Shown here in pieces: positions 1-4,511 of a DNA stretch of 5,647 bases; the stretch's first letter is position 1; each line of letters begins with the position of its first letter. A program made the position numbers and the translations under genes. Under the pieces are notes generated by a model. It had not been told where the DNA came from. It saw only the letters and a list, made by a program, of their open reading frames with translations, and made no database searches. The DNA is from Bacilli bacterium (lineage in GTDB: Bacteria; Bacillota_I; Bacilli_A; ML615J-28; CAG-313): assembly GCA_900752975.1 (NCBI GenBank), contig CAADXH010000079.1:1-5647 (forward strand), in the 5' to 3' direction.

Positions 1-9
1 AACCTTTTG

Positions 10-58
10 TGATTATTTAACTTTCACCATAATTGGTAATTGCTAAATAATCATTTTT
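10..58 (+). terminator. Possible terminator of a gene left of the window
   Basis: A perfect 10-bp inverted repeat (TGATTATTTA at 10-19, TAAATAATCA at 44-53) encloses 24 bases. Inside it a second small stem is possible (ACCA 26-29 with TGGT 34-37). Five T follow directly (54-58) and the next bases are also T-rich. The stem is AT-only apart from one pair per arm, so it is weak. A role as terminator for an upstream plus-strand gene is inferred. Confidence 0.35.
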
Positions 59-106
59 GGTTACTTTTATTTTAACATTAACAATTCAAAAAGTGTAGAG
101 CTGTAC

Positions 107-187
107 GGGGAGTTGAACTTTCTTTTTTTACGGCTAGACTGGGGGAGTTGAACTAATTTCAAATTTTAGGAACAAGGGGATTTGAAT
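107..187. repeat. Three spaced copies of GGGGA(G/T)TTGAA(C/T)
   Basis: GGGGAGTTGAACT occurs exactly at 107-119 and 142-154, and a variant, GGGGATTTGAAT, at 176-187. Starts are 35 and 34 bases apart. Sequence between the copies is not clearly conserved, although AGCTGTAC before copy 1 and GGCTAGACT before copy 2 are loosely alike. These G-rich blocks stand out against the AT-rich background. Short degenerate intergenic repeats are one explanation; spaced protein-binding sites are another. Function unknown. Confidence 0.4.
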
Positions 188-359
188 ATTAGTATCATTA
201 CCAACTTTTAAGCAGGGTTTAAGGCCTTTGTCAGTTCTTTATTCAAATCAGGAGTAAATATAGATAAAAGCATATGAAGAGGATGCTCACAAGATTTTGA
301 ACAGATTTTTATTTAAATCTATCAATAAGTAAAAAATGTTGTGAACCTACCCAAAAATA

Positions 360-380
360 TTGGACACATTTTTATAGAAT
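360..380 (+). repeat. IS left terminal inverted repeat
   Basis: This 21-bp repeat is the exact reverse complement of 1360-1380. It runs into a 14-bp perfect palindrome, TATAGAATTCTATA (373-386), which exists only at this end. A hairpin there could limit transcripts entering from the left flank, as is known for several insertion sequences; here that role is inferred. Confidence 0.9.
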
Positions 381-410
381 TCTATAGGAAGTGATAGTTT
401 ATCAAATTAG

Positions 411-439
411 TGGATTTTGAGTAAAAAAACAAATATAAT
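411..439 (+). promoter_or_regulatory. Possible transposase promoter
   Basis: A perfect -10 box, TATAAT, lies at 434-439. The hexamer 17 bases upstream, TGGATT (411-416), is a poor -35. A transcript starting near 446 would place the ribosome site AAAGGAA (449-455) almost at its 5' end, ahead of the ATG at 464. Weak transposase promoters are usual, so this is plausible but not strong. Confidence 0.35.
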
Positions 440-463
440 TTACTCAAGAAAGGAATCACTATT

Positions 464-730
464 ATGATAGAGTCATACACTAAGGATTTTATCCAAACAA
501 TTATAGACTTATACAACTCAGGAAAATCAGTAACTGACCTATCAGTGGAATATGGCATAAAAAAAGTAACAATTTATAGTTGGATTAATCAAAACAAACC
601 AGCACTGAAGGTAGATGATGAAGAACTATCAAAGAGTGATATTATAGCTTTAAAGAAAAGAATAATGGAACTTGAAGAGGAAAATGAAATATTAAAAAAA
701 GCTACAGCCATATTCGCGAAAAGAAAATGA
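464..730 (+). CDS. IS3-family transposase OrfA (DNA-binding subunit)
   Basis: This 88-residue protein has the normal OrfA plan and length. A helix-turn-helix of the IS3/IS911 type spans about residues 21-43, with the pattern SVTDLSVEYGIKKVTIYSWI. An acidic, leucine-rich coiled coil follows at about 58-80 (ALKKRIMELEEENEILKK). In this family OrfA binds the element's ends and, fused to OrfB by -1 frameshifting, forms the active transposase; OrfA alone often represses. AAAGGAA at 449-455 supports the ATG at 464. The gene ends in ATGA (727-730), overlapping a possible orfB start, and an A7 slippery run lies near its 3' end. It looks intact, whereas its partner orfB is broken, so its remaining effect would be repression or titration of related copies. 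Confidence 0.88.
   Translation: MIESYTKDFIQTIIDLYNSGKSVTDLSVEYGIKKVTIYSWINQNKPALKVDDEELSKSDIIALKKRIMELEEENEILKKATAIFAKRK
694..700 (+). promoter_or_regulatory. Slippery heptamer for -1 frameshift, orfA to orfB
   Basis: In the orfA frame the bases read TTA AAA AAA GCT, so A-AAA-AAA sits in the correct phase for tandem -1 slippage. After the slip the new frame stays open (AGC TAC AGC CAT ATT CGC GAA AAG AAA) and runs straight into orfB. This is the standard way IS3 elements make their OrfAB fusion. A stimulating downstream stem was not identified. Confidence 0.55.
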
Positions 731-1038
731 TAACCGATACTGATTTATTTATATTTATGGATGACAATTCAGATTTATTTGATATTACAAAAATGTGTAA
801 GGCTTTTAATCTAACAAGATCAAGCTTTTATAATTTTTTAAATATGGAACCAACCACAATTAATGAAAAGTGGGTATCTGATATTACCTATGTTTATGCT
901 AAAGAGTGTGATTGGTGTTATTTAGCCACAATACTTGATTTACATTCAAAAAGATTAATAGGCTGGAAATTTGATAAGAGAATGATTTCTGAACTAGTTC
1001 AATGGACATTAGAAATGCTATTCAGACGAGAAAATTAA
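727..1038 (+). pseudogene. IS3-family transposase OrfB, 5' part, deleted and frameshifted
   Basis: Residues 1-39 match the usual start of OrfB, ending in the SRSSFYNFLN-like helix-turn-helix motif. Residue 41 onward jumps directly to EPTTINEKWVSDITYVY, the start of the integrase core with the first catalytic Asp at residue 52. The 80-90 residues that normally lie between are missing, so an in-frame deletion joins codons near 843/844. The frame then fails: it reads LEMLFRREN and stops at 1036-1038. Family members read LEM-A-I here, which is recovered by inserting one G after the ATG at 1015-1017 (ATGCT instead of ATGGCT). The ATG at 727 overlaps the orfA stop, but the main route in is by frameshift at 694-700. 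Confidence 0.85.
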
Positions 1039-1352
1039 ATAAAGTAATTGTTCTGCATTCTGATAGAGGTAGACAATATACAGCTGAAGTATATCGCAGT
1101 TATTGCTCAGAAAATGATTTTAACTTATCATATTCTGAAAAGGACTGCCCATATGATAATGCCCCTATGGAATCATTCAACGCTATTATAAAGAAAGAAT
1201 TAATCAATCATGTAATTTACAATACATTTGAAGATGCTAAAATATCAATTTTCAACTTTATAGAAAAATGGTATAACAGAGAAAGAATTCATGGCTCAAT
1301 TAACAATATGACGCCTATTGAATTTGAACAAAACGAATTGTACACTTTTTAA
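1017..1352 (+). pseudogene. IS3-family transposase OrfB, 3' part (catalytic core end)
   Basis: Continuing from the frameshift, this frame reads AIQTRKLNKVIVLHSDRGRQY and carries the rest of the rve (DDE) core. Asp in HSDRG and Glu in NAPMESF are separated by exactly 35 residues, the D(35)E spacing typical of the IS3 family. The C-terminus, with FIEKWYNRERIHGSINNMTPIEF, is complete and ends 8 bases before the right terminal repeat. There is an ATG at 1002 in this frame but no ribosome site in front of it, so independent translation is unlikely. Together with the 5' part all three catalytic acids are present, which suggests decay is recent. Confidence 0.85.
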
Positions 1353-1359
1353 GAATGTG

Positions 1360-1380
1360 ATTCTATAAAAATGTGTCCAA
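1360..1380 (-). repeat. IS right terminal inverted repeat
   Basis: This is the exact 21-bp reverse complement of 360-380 and lies 7 bases after the orfB stop. It lacks the palindromic extension seen at the left end. The next gene, a lipoprotein, begins only 75 bases downstream. Confidence 0.9.
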
Positions 1381-1384
1381 AAAA

Positions 1385-1419
1385 TTTACTCAGATCCACT
1401 TTTCTAAATTAAATGTGTC
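1385..1419 (-). repeat. Probable shortened, inverted copy of the IS left end
   Basis: Read on the minus strand, this stretch begins GACACATTT and ends AGTGGAT-C-TGAGTAAA. The left end of the insertion sequence has the same two blocks in the same order: GACACATTT at 363-371 and AGTGGAT-TT-TGAGTAAA at 409-425. The space between them is about 37 bases in the element and about 10 here. The longer block matches at 15 positions with one small length difference. I infer a remnant of a related copy in opposite orientation, deleted internally. It lies in the leader of the lipoprotein gene. Confidence 0.45.
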
Positions 1420-1455
1420 TTATTTAATGAATATTGGAAAAAGGAGGAAATTTTA

Positions 1456-1896
1456 ATGAAAAAAATAATTGCATTTTTAGCATTTTTAGTTGTAGTTATA
1501 AGTTTATTGAGCTTTACAAGCTGTTCAAGCAAAGAGGTTTCACTTGTTATAAAATACAATGATACGGAAAACAAAACTGATACAATTACTTTGGTAGAAA
1601 ATGATGAATTGCCAAAACTTGGAACAGTAACAAATAAATGGTATAAATTTTTAGGTTGGTATGCTAATAAAAATGGAAAAGAGTTTAAAGTTCATGATGG
1701 AAATAAATATGTTGTGGATAATGGGGTGTTTAAGAAGAAAACATATGATATTATTTCTAATGAAACAATTTTTGAGGCAAAATTTGAACTTGAAGATGTT
1801 AATTGTTTTATCGAACTAAAAACAAATACAACTGCTGTACCAGATGAAAATATTACTGCAAAATATGGTCAAAAGATGCCAGAGTTAAAAAAATAA
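1456..1896 (+). CDS. Lipoprotein with InlB/Flg_new-type repeats, N-terminal part of a split gene
   Basis: The ATG follows an excellent ribosome site, AAGGAGGA (1441-1448). Residues 1-23 form a lipoprotein signal peptide: KK, a hydrophobic run, then SFTS before Cys23, the predicted lipidated residue. One full Listeria-Bacteroides (InlB B / Flg_new) repeat spans about residues 27-112, including FLGWYANKNGKEF. A second begins at about 113 and is cut off by TAA at 1894-1896, directly after seven A. In the next frame the repeat continues without loss (NRENYTFKGWYTKYNGEE), and that frame stays open to 3404. As read, this is a 146-residue surface lipoprotein ending mid-domain; with one more A the product would be about 649 residues. 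Repeats of this family are small beta-grasp-like modules found in surface adhesins. No clear promoter is visible between the insertion sequence and the gene. Confidence 0.85.
   Translation: MKKIIAFLAFLVVVISLLSFTSCSSKEVSLVIKYNDTENKTDTITLVENDELPKLGTVTNKWYKFLGWYANKNGKEFKVHDGNKYVVDNGVFKKKTYDIISNETIFEAKFELEDVNCFIELKTNTTAVPDENITAKYGQKMPELKK
1887..1893 (+). promoter_or_regulatory. A7 tract at the break in the lipoprotein gene
   Basis: The bases read GAG TTA AAA AAA TAA in the upstream frame. One extra A gives TTA AAA AAA ATA AAT CGA and joins the two halves with no residue out of place in the repeat. The tract is also A-AAA-AAA in the right phase for -1 ribosomal slippage, and RNA polymerase can slip on such runs. 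It could thus be a phase-variation switch, a recoding site, a real mutation or a homopolymer read error; the sequence alone cannot decide. Confidence 0.6.
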
Positions 1897-3404
1897 ATCG
1901 AGAAAATTATACTTTTAAAGGCTGGTATACAAAATACAATGGTGAAGAAATTCTTGTAAATAACGGTAATGATTATATATATGGTTATGATACATTACTT
2001 GAAAGTTGTTATTTAATTGAAAATTATACAATAAAATTATATGCTAAGTATGAACTTAATAATGTTTCTATTACATTTGTTTATGAAGATAAGGGGGTTG
2101 TAAAAAGAGAACTAATTGAAGTACCTTTTATGGCTGAAATAATAGATTATGCTCCTTTAATCAAAGATCAATACAATAATACATCAGGATTCTGTTGGTC
2201 TGAAGATCCTAATGGTTCGATTGAAGATGAGGTTTTAGTGGCAACTAAGGATGTGACACTTTATACTGTAGGTACATATACAAAATTTTTAAATAAATAT
2301 AAAGCTATTTGGTCATTAGATCGAACCGAATTATTAGTTGATTTTAGAACATCAGATTCAACATCTATTGGTTCTACTTATACGGTTGATAGTGGTATTA
2401 AAAAAATGATGTTTATTGGTGATCCAAATAAAACTTATAAAGACTTTTCAATTGTTATTTCTGCTTCAGTTTCTCGAGTAGAATTATATATGACTAATTT
2501 TAAATATGTAGCACCAAATGGTAAAATAGGGTTAGATGCTTCAGGTTTATCAAATAACTCTGTTTTGGTTATTAATGCTATTGGAAATTCCGAGATAACT
2601 GGTGGAAACGGTTCAAATGGTAGTAATGGAACTTCTTATAATGTAAATAATGCAACTAAAACTCCACATTCCGGAGAAAAAGGCACTAGAGGTACAAACG
2701 GATGTCAAGCTATTTTAGGAAATAATATTGAAATTAATATTGATTTAAATGGATCTTTAAAATTAGTTGGTGGAAATGGTGGATCTGGCGGAACTGGTGG
2801 AAATGGTGAAGGCAGTGCTTCTGATGGAATTGCTCAATGTGGTCATGGTGCAGAAGGTGGAGCCGGCGGTAATGGTGGCAATGGGCTTGAAATAATATAT
2901 AATCTTAAATTAAATTCATTAGGAAATTTCATTGTATATGGCGGCAATGGCGGCAATGGTGGTAAAGGCGGTGACGGAGGCAATAATAAAGACACAGGTG
3001 CTTTTGATCGTGCTGACCATGGAGGCCATGGTGCTAATGGAGCCAATGCTGGTCATGGTGGAACGGCTATTTTAATTCATTCCTCAGCTTTAGTAGAAGT
3101 TATAAAAAGCAATACAATTAGTGCTACAGGAGGAAATGGCGGAACTGGTGGCAATGGTGGCAATGGCGGAAAGAGTTGTAAAAATGAATTCCAAAGTGGT
3201 GACGGCGGAAATCCAGGAAACGCAGGTTCTGGTGGATACGGAGGAAATGGCGGAAGTGCAGTTACCGGTTATTCATTAAAGGTTATTGATTCTAATGGTT
3301 CAGATGGATATGGCGGAAGCGCAGGAACTCCAGGATCTGCACATAAAAAAATTGGTGCTAGTGGAGTGGACCGAAGTAAAGTTGTAGGTAATTCAAACGA
3401 ATAA
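1893..3404 (+). CDS. Glycine-rich modular surface protein, C-terminal part of the split lipoprotein gene
   Basis: This frame has no stop from the A7 tract to 3404; its first ATG is at 2130 with no good ribosome site, so it is best read as the continuation of the gene starting at 1456. It opens with the rest of the second InlB/Flg_new-like repeat (YTFKGWYTKYNGEEI), then a divergent third (SGFCWSEDPNGSIEDEVLVATKDVTLY). A beta-rich linker follows, up to about 2600. The last 260 or so residues are glycine-rich with many GGN, GGT and GGS triplets, interrupted by hydrophobic strand-like segments such as LEIIYNLKL and TAILIHSSALVEV. There is no LPXTG motif or membrane segment, so attachment would rely on the N-terminal lipid. 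A freestanding product from 2130 would lack a signal peptide and stay in the cytoplasm, which argues against it. The likely role, adhesin or surface display, is inferred. Confidence 0.8.
   Translation: MNRENYTFKGWYTKYNGEEILVNNGNDYIYGYDTLLESCYLIENYTIKLYAKYELNNVSITFVYEDKGVVKRELIEVPFMAEIIDYAPLIKDQYNNTSGFCWSEDPNGSIEDEVLVATKDVTLYTVGTYTKFLNKYKAIWSLDRTELLVDFRTSDSTSIGSTYTVDSGIKKMMFIGDPNKTYKDFSIVISASVSRVELYMTNFKYVAPNGKIGLDASGLSNNSVLVINAIGNSEITGGNGSNGSNGTSYNVNNATKTPHSGEKGTRGTNGCQAILGNNIEINIDLNGSLKLVGGNGGSGGTGGNGEGSASDGIAQCGHGAEGGAGGNGGNGLEIIYNLKLNSLGNFIVYGGNGGNGGKGGDGGNNKDTGAFDRADHGGHGANGANAGHGGTAILIHSSALVEVIKSNTISATGGNGGTGGNGGNGGKSCKNEFQSGDGGNPGNAGSGGYGGNGGSAVTGYSLKVIDSNGSDGYGGSAGTPGSAHKKIGASGVDRSKVVGNSNE
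2601..3350 (+). repeat. Glycine-rich tandem modules of about 57 residues
   Basis: Glycine-rich blocks start at 2601, 2769, 2940, 3129 and 3297, that is 56, 57, 63 and 56 codons apart. The complete modules have a run of GGX triplets, a polar loop containing His, Asp or Cys, a second glycine-rich run, and one or two hydrophobic strands. The DNA here is richer in GC than its surroundings and contains near-exact 9-base repeats (for example around 2940-2965), which could favour expansion or contraction. Dense GGX blocks resemble polyglycine-II bundles known from T-even-like phage gp38 adhesins and from snow-flea antifreeze protein. That structural link is inference. Confidence 0.75.
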
Positions 3405-3417
3405 AAAAATAAGGCTC

Positions 3418-3507
3418 TGTAAAGAATTCTGGACAAAAAAATAATTGACTAATTATAAAAAATATAACCTGTCAAAAATTCTGGGCATATGCCCAGAATT
3501 CTTTACA
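3418..3507. repeat. 90-bp inverted-repeat element, MITE-like
   Basis: TGTAAAGAATTCTGG (3418-3432) is repeated exactly in inverted form at 3493-3507, enclosing 60 AT-rich bases. A related direct copy, AATTCTGGG, begins at 3477 and pairs with the same right arm to form a nested 24-bp perfect palindrome. Two alternative foldings therefore compete for one arm. The length and ends suit a miniature transposable element, but no flanking duplication is seen (CTC on the left, TTA on the right). It begins 14 bases after the lipoprotein stop, so a transcript-end function is equally possible. Confidence 0.5.
3477..3500 (+). terminator. Perfect 24-bp palindrome, possible terminator
   Basis: The palindrome is centred between 3488 and 3489, with arms AATTCTGGGCAT and ATGCCCAGAATT. 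It would make a stable hairpin in the lipoprotein mRNA, 73 bases after its stop. The following bases, CTTTACATT, are only weakly T-rich, so termination would be inefficient; mRNA 3'-end protection or a protein-binding site are alternatives. Confidence 0.4.
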
Positions 3508-3595
3508 TTACTAAAAATAATTCAAAAACGTAGATACAAGAATAATTAAAAATTGGTGTTTTTTCTTTTTAAAAACTTTATTTGTCAACAGTCTG

Positions 3596-3623
3596 ATAAG
3601 TCATCTAAGATGACTTATTTTTT
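3596..3623 (+). terminator. Strong intrinsic terminator
   Basis: ATAAGTCATC (3596-3605) and GATGACTTAT (3609-3618) form a perfect 10-bp stem with a three-base loop, followed by six T (3618-3623). It closes the transcript of the lipoprotein gene and insulates the KilA-N promoter that starts 12 bases later. Confidence 0.8.
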
Positions 3624-3634
3624 AATTTGATTCG

Positions 3635-3651
3635 GTTGATTAATAATCAAC
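3635..3651. promoter_or_regulatory. Probable operator palindrome over the -35 box
   Basis: GTTGATTAATAATCAAC is a perfect palindrome with 8-bp arms around A3643. It contains the -35 hexamer and the first part of the spacer of the KilA-N promoter, so a bound dimer would block RNA polymerase. The XRE-type regulator encoded second in the same operon is the obvious candidate to bind it, giving autoregulation; that link is inferred. Confidence 0.6.
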
Positions 3652-3664
3652 TTTATGGTATAAT
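3636..3664 (+). promoter_or_regulatory. Sigma-A type promoter of the KilA-N/XRE operon
   Basis: TTGATT (3636-3641), a 17-base spacer and a perfect TATAAT (3659-3664) preceded by TGG, an extended -10. Transcription should start near 3671, with the ribosome site TAGGAGGT (3673-3680) right at the 5' end of the mRNA, so the leader is very short. Confidence 0.78.
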
Positions 3665-3687
3665 ATGGGTGGTAGGAGGTATAAAAT

Positions 3688-3819
3688 ATGAGTAAAATAA
3701 TTGTTAAAGATAAAGAAATTACTATCACAGGATTTAGTGATGACGATTATGTTAGTCTAACAGATATAGCAAAATTTTTAAATAATGATGATCCAAGATA
3801 TCCATTCAAAATTGGATGA
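3688..3819 (+). pseudogene. KilA-N domain protein, N-terminal fragment before frameshift
   Basis: The ATG lies 7 bases after a strong TAGGAGGT ribosome site. The 43 residues begin MSKIIVKDKEITITGF and include DDYVSLTDIAKFLNNDDPRYP, the typical opening strand and helix of a KilA-N domain. After that Pro the family reads IQNW, whereas this frame gives FKIG and a TGA stop. The IQNW sequence is present in the frame starting at 3804. Restoring one A (CCAATT rather than CCATT at 3802-3806) yields a continuous protein of about 274 residues, the size I expect for this family. Confidence 0.8.
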
Positions 3820-4511
3820 GATTAAAGGATACAATTGATTATATTGGTTTATGGGAAACGCTAAATAATCCAAATTTTAACCGCGTCGAATTCGACACCT
3901 TTAAAAAAGAATATGGACGCAATTCTTTTGTTATGACACCATCAAAATGGATAAAATCTACAAATGCAATAGGGATTAAATCAAAAGCAGGAAAATATGG
4001 AGGAGGAACATATGCTCATAGGGATATAGCTTTAGAATTTGCTTCATGGATTTCTCCTGAAATTAAGTTATATATAATAAAGGAATTTCAAAGATTAAAA
4101 TCATTGGAAAGCGATAAATTAGAATGGCAAGGGCAACGATTAATCGTTAAGTTAAACTACTTAATAAACACTGAGGCGGTAAGTAAATATTTAATAACAG
4201 TAAATTTAACAACAGAACAAAAAAACGAAATTTATGCAAGTGAAGCAGATATATTAAATGTGGCTTTATTCGGCATGACTGCAAAACAGTGGCGAGAAGC
4301 TAATCCTAGTAAAAATGGAAATGTTAGAGATTACGTTTCTACAATAGAACTAGCAATACTTTCTAACTTGGAATTTTACAATTCAAAACTTATAGAAGAA
4401 AATATACCTCCACAAACAAGATTAATTATATTAAATAATGAAGCAAACAAAGAAAAAGAATTATTCAATAAAAATAATGAGAAAGTAATAAAGATAAATA
4501 ACAATGAGTAA
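3804..4511 (+). pseudogene. KilA-N domain protein, main part after frameshift
   Basis: This frame reads IQNWMRLKDTIDYIGLWE and carries the rest of the KilA-N domain, including the conserved block with KAGKYGGGTYAHRDIALEF, SWISPEIKLYIIKEFQRLK. The C-terminal half has the conserved DILNVALFGMTAKQWREANP and a stretch like RLIILNNEA found in chromosomal KilA-N proteins of Bacillota. KilA-N is a putative DNA-binding domain of phages, large DNA viruses and bacterial accessory genes; cellular function is mostly unknown. An ATG at 3816 exists but has no ribosome site, and starting there would cut off the first quarter of the domain. The last 8 bases overlap the next gene. Apart from the missing base the protein looks intact, so the lesion is either very recent or a read error. 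Confidence 0.82.

Larger units (their letters stand above)
1..359. other. Gene-free region left of the insertion sequence
   Basis: No credible gene was found here on either strand. The stretch is AT-rich with stops in all frames. It contains a possible terminator near the left edge and three spaced copies of a short G-rich motif, both listed separately. From 188 to 359 I see only a weak 6-bp inverted repeat (AGATTT/AAATCT, 303-320) and a 22-codon open stretch (264-332) with no start codon. The latter might be the worn tail of a lost gene, but nothing identifies it. Confidence 0.6.
360..1380 (+). mobile_element. IS3-family insertion sequence, internally deleted copy
   Basis: The element is 1,021 bp, bounded by perfect 21-bp terminal inverted repeats (360-380 and 1360-1380) that begin TTGGACACATTTTTATAG. 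It carries the two-frame gene layout of the IS3 family: orfA (helix-turn-helix plus leucine zipper) and, in the -1 frame, orfB (DDE integrase core). orfB is damaged twice, by loss of the segment between its N-terminus and the catalytic core and by a one-base frameshift. Restoring about 260 bp would bring the element to the usual IS3 size of roughly 1.2-1.3 kb. No convincing target duplication is seen: the bases outside the repeats are ATA on the left and AAA on the right. The copy probably cannot move alone but keeps both ends, so transposase from a full copy elsewhere could act on it. Confidence 0.9.

Noticed and set aside
91..99. AAGTGTAGA, resembling the 3' stem of Cas12a-type CRISPR repeats
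   Set aside because: The pairing TCTAC arm is absent, it occurs once, and there is no repeat-spacer array or cas gene.
264..332. Open stretch of 22 codons (IKAYEEDAHKILNRF...) ending in TAA
   Set aside because: No start codon, no ribosome site and no family I recognise; too short to call even as a fragment.
1338..1367. Outward promoter from the IS right end into the lipoprotein gene
   Set aside because: TTGTAC and TCTATA match the consensus at too few positions to support a call.
351..1388. Target-site duplication around the insertion sequence
   Set aside because: The immediate flanks (ATA and AAA) do not match; the CCAAAAA seen at 351-357 and 1377-1383 includes bases of the terminal repeat, so it is not a true duplication.
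2843..3046. Proline-rich open frame on the minus strand
   Set aside because: It is the antisense shadow of the GGX codons in the glycine-rich gene (GGN read backwards gives Pro codons) and has no ribosome site or independent support.
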